From Streptomyces guryensis (GTDB lineage Bacteria; Actinomycetota; Actinomycetes; Streptomycetales; Streptomycetaceae), in assembly GCF_021261325.1 (NCBI RefSeq), contig NZ_JAJSBI010000018.1, positions 124,001 through 188,000 of the forward strand: DNA of 64,000 nucleotides. Direction: 5' to 3'. Below, piece by piece: positions 23,717 to 33,575 of the stretch. The position numbers and the translations under genes were made by a program. Numbering within the stretch: the first letter of the stretch is position 1; every line of letters starts with the position of its first letter. The notes beneath the pieces were generated by a model. The model searched no databases, was not told the DNA's origin, and saw only the letters and a list, made by a program, of their open reading frames with translations.

Positions 23717-25153
23717 ATGGCACCGCAGCGATTCCACGAGCAGTTCGACCAGATCCAGCGTTCGATGCCGGACGTCTCGCTCGCTCTGGGGCCCGACGAC
23801 GCGGCGGAGTTCATCTACGAGAAGGGCGTGGTCCTGGCCCGCGACGGTGAGGAGGCGCGGCTCGTCGAGGACACCGTGCGCGGCCACTTCACCGAGGCGA
23901 CCGGCCTGACCGCCGACCATGTGCGGCGGGTGAGTCCGGAGACCAACCGCTCGGGCATCACCCGCATCCAGGTCGGCGACCCGGGCCACGGCGACCGGCG
24001 CGGCGACCGGGCGGTCGCGCACGCCCTGCGGGCCATGCGCGAGCACGAGGGGCGCGCCCAGCACCGGCTGGTCAGCCGCAACCACGTGGTGTCGATCGCG
24101 GTCAACTCCTGTCCCGGCGACGAGCCCGTGCCCGCCCCGCTCACCCAGGGCACCAACCCGGCCGCGGCCCAGGCCGGTCACGACGCGGACACCGCCGTGG
24201 GCGTCCTCGTCGTCGACAACGGCCTCACCCACGACCACGGCATGGTGCCGCTGCTCGCCCACGTCGAGGGCGACCTGCACGGCACCGAGACCGACGACCA
24301 GGGCAACCTGCTGCAGTACGTCGGCCACGGCACGTTCATCGCGGGCCTCCTCGCGGCCGTCGCACCCAACACGAACGTCACCGTGCGCAACACCCTCAAC
24401 GACGCCGGTGCCATTCTTGAGTCCGAGTTCGGGCAGCGGCTCTTCGACGCAGTCGACGAGCACGGCTGGCCGGACGTCATCAGCCTGTCCGCCGGCACCT
24501 CCAACGGCCGCGCCGACGGCCTGCTCGGCGTCGAGAGCTTCATGCAGGAACTGCGCACCCAGCGCACCCTGTTGGTGGCCGCGGCCGGCAACAACGCCAG
24601 CGCCACACCGTTCTGGCCCGCCGCCTACGCCTCCTTGCCCGACTACTCGGACGCCGTCCTCTCCGTCGGCGCGCTGCGCAGCGACGGCGAATACGGCGCC
24701 TGCTTCAGCAACCACGGCTCCTGGGTGAACGTCTACGCCCCCGGCGAGCGCCTCACCAGCGCCCTGACCGGCTTCGACGCGCCCGTCCCGTACGTCTACC
24801 AGCACTCCACGTACGACGCCTGCCGCTTCGGCTTCACCTACGCCTGCACCTGCCAGTACCCGCGCCACACCGGCGCGCTGAGCGAGGCCGGCACGCCCAC
24901 CTCCGTCAAGGCGGACCAGGTGATGTTCGAGGGGTACGCACACTGGAGCGGCACCTCGTTCTCCGCTCCCGTGGCCGCCGGCATGGTCGCCGCCTATATG
25001 ACGGCCAACAAGATGAGCGACGCGCGTGCCGCCCGTAAGCAACTGCTCGCGCACAACACCGGGTTCGCGGAAGTACGCGGGGCGCACGTACCGGCGCTGC
25101 GCCCGGCCGGTTGGCGCCCGGGTCCGGTCGTGCAGCTCGCTCCCCGCGCATGA
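23717..25153 (+). CDS. Cytosolic S8 (subtilisin-like) serine protease, 478 aa
   Basis: A subtilase with the full triad: Asp167 in GVLVVDNGLT, His204 in YVGHGTFIAG and Ser414 in SGTSFSAPVAAG. The oxyanion Asn292 is in AAAGNNASA. There is no signal peptide or membrane segment, so it should act inside the cell. The N-terminal 155 residues (MAPQRFHEQFDQIQ, VSLALGPDDAAEFIYEKGVV) are acidic and not a classical I9 prodomain; they may act as an inhibitor or docking region. Several Cys occur near residues 369-379 (DACRFGFTYACTC). ATG 23717 follows AGGGGGAGGA closely. It shares a short divergent promoter with the TPR-CHAT gene and is followed 59 bp later by a sigma factor gene. Confidence 0.9.
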   Translation: MAPQRFHEQFDQIQRSMPDVSLALGPDDAAEFIYEKGVVLARDGEEARLVEDTVRGHFTEATGLTADHVRRVSPETNRSGITRIQVGDPGHGDRRGDRAVAHALRAMREHEGRAQHRLVSRNHVVSIAVNSCPGDEPVPAPLTQGTNPAAAQAGHDADTAVGVLVVDNGLTHDHGMVPLLAHVEGDLHGTETDDQGNLLQYVGHGTFIAGLLAAVAPNTNVTVRNTLNDAGAILESEFGQRLFDAVDEHGWPDVISLSAGTSNGRADGLLGVESFMQELRTQRTLLVAAAGNNASATPFWPAAYASLPDYSDAVLSVGALRSDGEYGACFSNHGSWVNVYAPGERLTSALTGFDAPVPYVYQHSTYDACRFGFTYACTCQYPRHTGALSEAGTPTSVKADQVMFEGYAHWSGTSFSAPVAAGMVAAYMTANKMSDARAARKQLLAHNTGFAEVRGAHVPALRPAGWRPGPVVQLAPRA

Positions 25154-25212
25154 GGTCTGGAACGGTCCCCTCCACGGCGTACGATGACTTGCCGTACACG
25201 AGGGGTGGGTCC

Positions 25213-25788
25213 GTGGACCGAGCAGATGTCGGCGCGCTGGTCCAGTCCGCCGTCGACGGCGACGCGGCGGCTTGGAAGGCGCTCGTGGAGGGGCTGAGCC
25301 CACTGGTGTGGTCCGTCGTGCGCGCGCACCGGCTCTCCGAGGCCGACGCGCACGAGGTGTACCAGACGGTCTGGTTCCGCTTCGCCCAGCACCTGGGGCG
25401 CATCCGTGAACCCGACAAGGCCGGGTCCTGGCTGGCGAGCACCGCGCGCCACGAGTCCCTGAAGGTCCTCAAGAGCTTGAGGCGGCTGACCCCCACGGAC
25501 GATCCCCAACTGCTCGACCGGGTCAGTGAGGACCGTACGCCCGAGCAGTCGTTCCTCGACCTGGAGGAGGCTGCCGCAGAGACCGAGCGCATCCGGCACC
25601 TGTGGCAGGAGTTCGAGGAACTCGGCGATCGCTGCAGGCAGTTGCTGCGCGTCCTGATGGCCTCGCCGCCGCCCAGCTACCAGGAGGTGTCCGCGGCGCT
25701 GGGCATCGCCGTGGGCAGCATCGGACCGCTCCGCCAGCGCTGTCTGCGGCGCCTGCGGGCACGACTGGAAGCACGGGGAGCGGTGTGA
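25213..25788 (+). CDS. ECF-like RNA polymerase sigma factor, 191 aa
   Basis: A sigma-70 family protein reduced to regions 2 and 4. Region 2 is LSPLVWSVVRAHRLSEADAH then EVYQTVWFRFAQHLGRI and GSWLASTARHESLKVLKS, with the ECF-type core and -10 contact surface. Region 4 is CRQLLRVLMASPPPSYQEVS then ALGIAVGSIGPLRQRCLRRLR, the -35 HTH. There is no C-terminal extension. GTG 25213 follows GGGGTGGG closely; earlier in-frame codons would add a basic, low-complexity tail read from the S8 3' end. The stop overlaps the next gene by four bases (GTGA). No transmembrane anti-sigma gene is adjacent, so control may lie with the overlapping partner or the neighbouring proteases. Confidence 0.85.
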   Translation: MDRADVGALVQSAVDGDAAAWKALVEGLSPLVWSVVRAHRLSEADAHEVYQTVWFRFAQHLGRIREPDKAGSWLASTARHESLKVLKSLRRLTPTDDPQLLDRVSEDRTPEQSFLDLEEAAAETERIRHLWQEFEELGDRCRQLLRVLMASPPPSYQEVSAALGIAVGSIGPLRQRCLRRLRARLEARGAV

Positions 25789-26291
25789 CCGACATGAACG
25801 ACGCCGACAACAACGACGACATCAACGACCTCATCAACGCCCTCGACGGCATCGACGACGTGGCGTACGACCTGTTGGCGGAGGAACTCCGCAGGGCCGC
25901 GGCCATCCTGGACCCGGTGCCGGCCGGGCTGCGGCAGATCGCCGTCGACGCCTTCGCGCTGCACGACCTCGAAGCCCGCATCGCCGAGCTGACCTTCGAC
26001 TCGGTGGTCGACGCCATCCCCGTCAGGGGAGCGACGGACGTGCCGCGGATGCTCACGTTCCACGCGGGCGGGGTGACCGTCGACGTCGAACTGTCCGCGC
26101 AGGGGCTCATGGGACAGGTTCTGCCGCCGCAGACGGCCGACATCGAGGTGCTCAGCGGCCCGCAGGCGGGCTCTCCGCTGACCACCGACGACATGGGGCG
26201 CTTCACCCACGGCGAACCCCCCGTCGGCCCCTTCGCGCTACGGCTGCGGACCGGCGGGGGAGTGCTCGTCACGGACTGGCTGACGGCCTGA
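25785..26291 (+). CDS. Small acidic protein coupled to the sigma factor; possible cytosolic regulator
   Basis: A 168-residue soluble protein with no recognised domain. The N-terminus is very acidic (MNDADNNDDINDLINALDGI) and is followed by helices (YDLLAEELRRAAAI, LRQIAVDAFALHDLEARIAEL). The C-terminal half looks beta-rich (LTFHAGGVTVDVELSAQ, GQVLPPQTADIEVL, DMGRFTHGEPPVGPFALRL), reminiscent of a small beta-sandwich domain. GTG 25785 overlaps the sigma stop (GTGA), with GGGGAG four bases upstream; ATG 25794 is an alternative. The strict coupling to the sigma gene makes an anti-sigma or adaptor role the obvious guess, and the lack of a membrane segment sets it apart from usual ECF anti-sigma factors. 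Function is not shown by sequence. Confidence 0.7.
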   Translation: MTDMNDADNNDDINDLINALDGIDDVAYDLLAEELRRAAAILDPVPAGLRQIAVDAFALHDLEARIAELTFDSVVDAIPVRGATDVPRMLTFHAGGVTVDVELSAQGLMGQVLPPQTADIEVLSGPQAGSPLTTDDMGRFTHGEPPVGPFALRLRTGGGVLVTDWLTA

Positions 26292-26306
26292 CGCGGGACC
26301 CTGTCC

Positions 26307-27527
26307 TCACCAGGTGACGGGCAGGGTCTGCGGCCCGCGGATCATGGTCTTGCGGCGCCATACGACCTGGTCGGCGGGGACCGTGAGGCGCAGGCCCGGC
26401 AGCCGCTCCAGGACCGTGCCGACGAGTACCTCGGTCTGCAGCCGGGCAAGCACGGCGCCGGTGCAGTAGTGCGTGCCGTTGCCGAACGCCACATGCGCGT
26501 TCGGTTCGCGGCCGGGGTCGATCCGGTCCGGTTCGGGGAAGACGTCCGGGTCGCGGTTGGCGGCCAGGTAGGAGACGTACACCGGGTCGCCGGCGCTGAT
26601 GCGGTGGCCGTGCAGCTCGACGTCCTCCAGGGCGACGCGGGCCAGGCCGACCGAGGCGCGGTGCGGGATGAAGCGCAGCAGCTCGTCGAGCACCCGCCCG
26701 CGCGCCTGCGGCTCCCTCATGCGCTCCCTCAACTCCGGCCGGGTGAGCAGCAGGAACAGCATCTGGCCGCAGTTGTGGGTGACGGCCTCGCCGCCGATCT
26801 GCAGGGGCCCGGCGAGGCCCACGGCCTCCTCCTCGCTGATCTCGCCACGGCCGACGGCACCGCCGAGCAGCGCGTACACGTCCTCGGCCGTACTCTCTGC
26901 GCGCGCACGGATGGTGTCCCTGATCCACCCGTACATGCCGTTCTTGGCCCGGTCGGCGGCCTCGGACCCACCTGAGGTGGAGATGATCTGCCGCGTCCAG
27001 GCGTGCACCTGCTCCCGGTCCTCGACGGGCACCCCCATCACCTCGCTGACCACGGCGATCGGGAAGGGTTCGAGGACCCGCTCGACCAGATCGGCCGGCG
27101 GTCCGTCGCGTACGACCCCGTCGAGCAGCTCGTCGAGGATCTGCTGCGCGCGGGGCCGCAGCCGCTTCATCGCGCCCACGGTGAAAGCACCCGCGATCGG
27201 CCTGCGCAGCCGGTTGTGGTCGGGCTGGTCCGCCCAGGCGAGCGAGCCCGGCCGGGGCGCGAAGTTCGGGGCGAGCCGGGTCACCTGACGGCGGGTGACC
27301 TCCGTGCGGCTGAACCGCGGGTCGTTGGTGATCAGCTTGACGTCGTCGTAGCGGGTGGCCAGCCACGCCCAGCCCTCGCCGTGCGGCAGCCGGATGCGGG
27401 TGAGCGGGCCCTCGCGCATGAGGTCCGCGAGCACCGGGTCGAACTCCGTCCCGGCCAGGTCGTGCGCGGGCCACTCCCGTACCGGGGGCGGGACCCGCTC
27501 CGTCAGCGTGGTGATCTCCTCAGTCAT
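26307..27527 (-). CDS. Cytochrome P450, 406 aa
   Basis: A bacterial class I-type P450. The heme-binding loop AFGNGTHYCTGAVLAR supplies Cys355; the K-helix ExxR is DELLRFIPH-ERR-like (ELLRF...ASVGLAR) and DPDVFPEPDRIDPGR precedes the heme loop. The I-helix reads QIGGEAVTHNCGQML, lacking the usual acid-Thr pair, so oxygen activation may be atypical. The C-helix region HNRLRRPIAGAFT is normal. ATG 27527 is preceded by GAGGGTGG; the open frame upstream is not plausible. No ferredoxin or biosynthetic genes adjoin it. It converges on the sigma-linked gene, ending 16 bp from it. Substrate unknown. Confidence 0.88.
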   Translation of the reverse strand: MTEEITTLTERVPPPVREWPAHDLAGTEFDPVLADLMREGPLTRIRLPHGEGWAWLATRYDDVKLITNDPRFSRTEVTRRQVTRLAPNFAPRPGSLAWADQPDHNRLRRPIAGAFTVGAMKRLRPRAQQILDELLDGVVRDGPPADLVERVLEPFPIAVVSEVMGVPVEDREQVHAWTRQIISTSGGSEAADRAKNGMYGWIRDTIRARAESTAEDVYALLGGAVGRGEISEEEAVGLAGPLQIGGEAVTHNCGQMLFLLLTRPELRERMREPQARGRVLDELLRFIPHRASVGLARVALEDVELHGHRISAGDPVYVSYLAANRDPDVFPEPDRIDPGREPNAHVAFGNGTHYCTGAVLARLQTEVLVGTVLERLPGLRLTVPADQVVWRRKTMIRGPQTLPVTW

Positions 27528-27598
27528 GCCCCCACCCTCACCGCGGCCCGCGCCCCTGTCGCGCGGGAGTGCTCCAGCCGGAGGTCGGAGCCCGTGCC

Positions 27599-28402
27599 TC
27601 AACCCGTCACGGCGTCGACGAGCGCGGCCAGCGCCTCCGCCAGCCGCGCCAGCCCGGATCCGGCGGGCCCGCCCGGCTCGCTCATGTACGTGTCCCTCCG
27701 GATCTCCACCATCAGGGCGCCGACCCGTGCGTCCTTCCCGTAGAACTCAAGAGGCACGTACGTCCCGCTGAACGGGCTGTCCAGCCCCGTCTCCCCGCAC
27801 GACGCGAACACCTCGCGTGCCGCGGCCAGCAGCTCGGGAGGCGTGTGGAAGGAGTCGGTGCCCAGGCACACGGGCGGCCGCGGGCCCTCGCCGTGCAGCT
27901 CGTAGGGCAGCGGCGCGCTCGGGTAGGAGTGGACGTCCACGATCACGGCACGCCCGGTGACGGCCAGCCGATCGGCCACCGCCTCCGTCATGGCCTGCGC
28001 GTACGGCCGGAAGTACCGCTCGATCAGCGGCCCGGGGTCGGTGCCGTCGCCCCGCAGCGCCTCCCGGTGCGTGGTCCGCGTGTACACGGCGCCCATGCCG
28101 ACGGAGAGCATCTCCTCCCGCTCGTCGGGAAACCGCTCCGGATCGACGACCAGCCGGGAGAGCAGGTTCACGAACCGCCAGGGAGTGACCCCGGCCAGCT
28201 CTGCCGCCGCCGCGGCGAGCTCCGCGGTGTGCGAGTCGGTGATGTGGTCCAACTCCCGCTCCAGGGCCGGGCCGTTCAGCAGGATGCCCGCCCGCACATC
28301 GGCCGGAATCCCCCGCGCCGAGTGCGGCACATGCAGGATGACGGGGGAGTCGGCCGCGCCGGACAGCAACGCGAAGGACGGTGACGGTGCCGTGGAGTTC
28401 AT
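27599..28402 (-). CDS. N-formylglutamate amidohydrolase family protein
   Basis: A 267-residue zinc hydrolase-like protein. Hallmarks are VILHVPHSARGIPADVRAG at the N-terminus, ELDHITDSHTAELAA, VNLLSRLVVDPERFPDEREEM, GRAVIVDVHSYPSAPLPYE and GALMVEIRRDTYM. These match the HutG-like family that cleaves N-formylglutamate or related N-acyl amino acids. Length and motifs are complete. The ATG at 28402 overlaps the stop of the upstream YciI-like gene by one base plus (ATGA), giving tight translational coupling. No histidine-utilisation genes are next to it, so the true substrate may differ. A short gap of 71 bp separates it from the P450. Confidence 0.85.
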   Translation of the reverse strand: MNSTAPSPSFALLSGAADSPVILHVPHSARGIPADVRAGILLNGPALERELDHITDSHTAELAAAAAELAGVTPWRFVNLLSRLVVDPERFPDEREEMLSVGMGAVYTRTTHREALRGDGTDPGPLIERYFRPYAQAMTEAVADRLAVTGRAVIVDVHSYPSAPLPYELHGEGPRPPVCLGTDSFHTPPELLAAAREVFASCGETGLDSPFSGTYVPLEFYGKDARVGALMVEIRRDTYMSEPGGPAGSGLARLAEALAALVDAVTG

Positions 28403-28950
28403 CAGCGCCGCCCGCCGAACTCCCAGGCGTGCACCTCGACGTCGGCGTAGCGCTCCGCGGTGAGCACGGCGCGGGCCCGGTCCGGGTCCGCGGCCCGCAG
28501 CAGCGCGGCCGTACCGAGCCGGCTGACGCCGTCGTCGGACAACAGCGGCCCGTACGCGATCAACTCCGCCCGGTCGGCCGGCAGTTCAAGGTCGGCCGCC
28601 GGGCCGGCACCGAGGCCGAGCACGAGAAACCGGTCGCCTCCGCTCGCCCCACCGGGAAACTCCCACATCGTGCGCCCCAGCAGATTCCGCCACCGCCGCA
28701 GCAGCACGTCCCGGTACACTCCGGCCTGGTAGTTGGGCTCGTCGAAGGCGAACGCGCGGGCGGCCGCGGCATCGGGGAGATCGACGATGTGCACACTCCC
28801 GGAGACCGTCTCACCGTCGTCGGCGAAGGTCGGACCACGGGCGATCAACTCCGCCGCATACCGGTCCATGTAGGACCAGTGCTCCTCCACCAACTCGCCA
28901 CGCAGGCTGTGGGATCCGGGCCGGTCACGGTGGTAACAGAAGAACTCCAT
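28402..28950 (-). CDS. YciI-like protein with two tandem YCII domains
   Basis: A 182-residue protein made of two ferredoxin-like YCII halves. The first is MEFFCYHRDRPGS, WSYMDRYAAELIARGPTF and VHIVDLPDAAAARAFAFDEP. The second is ADLELPADRAELIAYGPLLS, GTAALLRAADPDRARAVLT and DVEVHAWEFGG. YciI folds resemble EthD and muconolactone isomerase; most have no defined role. ATG 28950 is chosen; GTG 28956 is possible. It is coupled by ATGA overlap to the amidohydrolase gene, so the two form a two-gene operon. The partner relationship is conserved-looking but unexplained. Confidence 0.8.
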   Translation of the reverse strand: MEFFCYHRDRPGSHSLRGELVEEHWSYMDRYAAELIARGPTFADDGETVSGSVHIVDLPDAAAARAFAFDEPNYQAGVYRDVLLRRWRNLLGRTMWEFPGGASGGDRFLVLGLGAGPAADLELPADRAELIAYGPLLSDDGVSRLGTAALLRAADPDRARAVLTAERYADVEVHAWEFGGRR

Positions 28951-29091
28951 GACCACAGCCTGCCAGTATCCCGCTGCCGGTCGCCGCGAGATATCCGCAG
29001 GCCTGCCAAGGGCTCACGGTGTGGCCGAAGGGGCGCCGCGCGCCGCGCCGTTGCCGCACGTCGGCGCAGCGCGCGGAGCGCCTGGCGTGGC

Positions 29092-29391
29092 TCAGGCGCC
29101 GCCGCTGACTCCGGAGGCCACGAAACGCCGTTGGAGCGGCGAGAACGTGGACTGCGGCTCACCGGTGATGCCGGCTTCCTTGACGGCGCCCGCCAGCCGT
29201 CCGGCGAAGAACCGCTCGAAGTCGGACTGGGCGTTCCACACGTCGGTGACGTGCAGTGCACCCCCGTCGAACCAGGCCACGTGCAGGACGGCGCCGTCCG
29301 GCTGGTCCTGCTCCCAGTCGACCAGTTGCCGCACGGTTTCGTACTGCTGGGGCGTGACCCCCGGCCAGGTCATGGACAACACAACAGCCAT
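29092..29391 (-). CDS. Small ABM-like dimeric alpha/beta-barrel protein
   Basis: A 99-residue protein starting MAVVLSMTWPGVTPQQYE, with QLVDWEQDQPDGAVLHVAW and the pattern VTDVWNAQSDFERFFAGRL. The order of strand, helix, W/D-rich strand and helix matches antibiotic-biosynthesis-monooxygenase-like folds, often used for substrate binding or self-contained oxidation of small aromatics. ATG 29391 follows GAGGCAAG by five bases. The upstream region to 28950 and the downstream terminator suggest it is transcribed alone. Specific function is not recognisable. Confidence 0.72.
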   Translation of the reverse strand: MAVVLSMTWPGVTPQQYETVRQLVDWEQDQPDGAVLHVAWFDGGALHVTDVWNAQSDFERFFAGRLAGAVKEAGITGEPQSTFSPLQRRFVASGVSGGA

Positions 29392-29479
29392 ATGACTTGC
29401 CTCCTCGGTTCGGTGCCCCTGCTCAGTAGACCGAGCCGGGCCACCGGACACCTGCCGTGGTACGCCGTTCGTGACACGG

Positions 29480-29517
29480 CTCCGCCCCGGCCGGGCAGTG
29501 TGCCGACCGGGGCGGAG
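29480..29517 (-). terminator. Terminator of the isocitrate dehydrogenase gene
   Basis: CTCCGCCCCGG (29480-29490) and CCGGGGCGGAG (29507-29517) form a perfect 11-bp stem with a 16-nt loop, 30 bp past the icd stop at 29547. Confidence 0.72.
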
Positions 29518-29546
29518 TCAGGAACGGGCCGTCGAGGCCCGGTGCG

Positions 29547-31766
<2,220 letters not shown>

Positions 31767-31794
31767 CGGGTGCTCCGCTCCACGTCTGCAACAT

Positions 31795-31813
31795 TGCTCG
31801 ACATCAAGATATC
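31795..31813. promoter_or_regulatory. Imperfect dyad upstream of icd
   Basis: The segment TGCTCGACATCAAGATATC contains CTCGA-CA-TCAAG, an inverted repeat with one mismatch per arm, 29 bp upstream of the icd start. It lies in the 220-bp divergent region with the M1 peptidase gene. Position suits an operator, but the symmetry is short. No other convincing element was seen in the region. Confidence 0.3.
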
Positions 31814-31986
31814 TCCTGATCGAGGTCGGCTCGACAGGGGCCCGGCCACACGTCCCACACTCCGGAACCGGATCCGCACGCCCGCCGTGCAACCAAAGCG
31901 GCCGCTCCCGGGTCCTGGAAGGAGATCGTGCATCTGATCGTCGACGGCCGGAGCTGACCTCCCGGCCGCCAGAGCGAAAGCTGACC

Positions 31987-33546
31987 ATGAGATATCGCAG
32001 CAGAGTGACGGCCCCCGCGGCCGCCCTGATCGGCACGGCCGCGGCACTGACCGTGGGGGGTACGGCGTCCGCCGCACCGAAGGACAAGGGCACGCCGAAG
32101 GACAACGGCACCCCGGGCCCCGAGACCCTCGGCGACTCCGTCTTCCCCACCCTCGGCAACGACGGCTACCGAGTCTCCGCCTACCACCTCGACGTCTCCT
32201 ACGACCCGACGACCAAGCTCGTCGACGCCACCGCCACCCTGAGGATCACCACCACCCAGGCACTCACCCGCTTCTCGCTGGACGCCCTCGGCCTCGACAT
32301 ACGCTCCGTGCGCGTCGGCGGCCGCAGCGCCGTCTTCGATCAGGCGGACGAGAAGCTGCGGATCACGCCCGTCCGCCTGCTGCCCGCCGGAGTCCGGACG
32401 ACCGTGTGCATCGAGTACGGCGCGGACCCGAGCCGCACCCTCGCGCACACCGCCTGGGTCGTCACTCCGGACGGCTTCGCGATCTGCCCGCAGCCGAACT
32501 CGGCGCACACCGTCTTCCCCTGCAACGACCACCCGTCGGACAAGGCGGACTTCACCTTCCGCGTCACCGTCCCGGCCGGCCTGCGAGGCGTCGCGAACGG
32601 CCTGCTCGTCGGCACCGAGACCCTCGCCGACGGCCGCACGGCGTACGCGTACCGCTCCCGTGAGCCGATGGCCACCGAACTGGTGCAGATCACGGTCGGC
32701 GACTACGTCGTCAAGGACCGTCAGGGCCCGCACGGGCTGCCGCTGCGGGACGTGGTGCCGACCGCCCGCGCCGCCGCCCTGGAACCGGCGCTCGCGCTGA
32801 CTCCCGGGCTGGTCGACTGGCTGGAGCAGCGGCTCGGGGCGTTCCCCTTCGAGACGTACGGGTTGCTGCCCTGCAACTCCGACAACCCGAACGCCTTCGA
32901 CTTCACCGGCCTGGAGACGCAGACCCTCACCCTGTACAAGCCGAACTTCCTGCTCCAGGAGGAGAAGAAGATCGGCTCGCACATGATGCACGAGCTGGTC
33001 CACTCCTGGTTCGGCAACCTCGTCAGCCCCGCCAACTGGGCCGACCTGTGGCTGAACGAGGGCCACGCCGACTTCTACGGGCTGCTGTACCGCTACGAGC
33101 GCGGCTGGACCGACTCGCTCGGCTACAGCACGTTCGAGGACCGCATGAAGTACACCTACGGTGTCGGCGACCAGTGGCGCCACGACTCCGGGCCGGTCGC
33201 GGCCCCGAACGCGCTGAACCTCTTCGACAGCCAGCGCTACACGGGCGGAGTCCTGGTCCTGTACGCGCTGCGCCAGGTCGTCGGCGAGGACGTCTTCCAC
33301 GCCATCGAGCGGTCCTTCCTCGACCGGCACCGCAACTCCTCGGCGACGACGGACGACTACATCGCCGTCGCCTCGGAGGTCTCCGGTCAGGACCTGTCCG
33401 GCTTCCTCAGGGACTGGCTCTACGGTACGAAGACGCCGCGGATGCCCGGCCACCCGGACTGGACGGTCACGCCGGTGAACTCGGCGTTCGCCTCACCGCA
33501 CAGCCGCAGGGGCGGGCACTGGCACGAGAACTCGGCGACGCTCTGA
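31987..33546 (+). CDS. Secreted M1-family zinc aminopeptidase-like protein, 519 aa
   Basis: The N-terminus is a Sec signal (MRYRSRVTAPAAALIG then ALTVGGTASAAP, likely cut after ASA). A beta-rich domain begins GYRVSAYHLDVSYDP, and the gluzincin core is HELVHSWFGNL with His335, Glu336, His339 and the third ligand Glu358 in LWLNEGHADF. The substrate-side GxMEN motif of classical aminopeptidase N is not present; GLETQTLTLYK sits there, so it may be a divergent branch. At 519 residues it lacks the large C-terminal helical domain of PepN. ATG 31987 is the sensible start for the signal peptide, although the ribosome binding site is weak. It converges with the MscS gene. Confidence 0.86.
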   Translation: MRYRSRVTAPAAALIGTAAALTVGGTASAAPKDKGTPKDNGTPGPETLGDSVFPTLGNDGYRVSAYHLDVSYDPTTKLVDATATLRITTTQALTRFSLDALGLDIRSVRVGGRSAVFDQADEKLRITPVRLLPAGVRTTVCIEYGADPSRTLAHTAWVVTPDGFAICPQPNSAHTVFPCNDHPSDKADFTFRVTVPAGLRGVANGLLVGTETLADGRTAYAYRSREPMATELVQITVGDYVVKDRQGPHGLPLRDVVPTARAAALEPALALTPGLVDWLEQRLGAFPFETYGLLPCNSDNPNAFDFTGLETQTLTLYKPNFLLQEEKKIGSHMMHELVHSWFGNLVSPANWADLWLNEGHADFYGLLYRYERGWTDSLGYSTFEDRMKYTYGVGDQWRHDSGPVAAPNALNLFDSQRYTGGVLVLYALRQVVGEDVFHAIERSFLDRHRNSSATTDDYIAVASEVSGQDLSGFLRDWLYGTKTPRMPGHPDWTVTPVNSAFASPHSRRGGHWHENSATL

Positions 33547-33575
33547 CCTCGCCGAGCCCTTGAACCCTCAGGCTC

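Noticed and set aside
20946..23909. Plus-strand open frame of almost 1000 codons opposite the CHAT gene
   Set aside because: Composition is Arg/Gln/Pro-rich with no motif, and the CHAT protein on the other strand has intact catalytic residues.
26307..29391. P450, amidohydrolase, YciI and ABM-like genes as a secondary-metabolite cluster
   Set aside because: No core biosynthetic enzyme, carrier protein or ferredoxin nearby; the genes are in separate short transcripts.
33550..33575. Small hairpin between M1 peptidase and MscS genes as a terminator
   Set aside because: Only a 5-bp GAGCC/GGCTC stem; mentioned but too weak to list.
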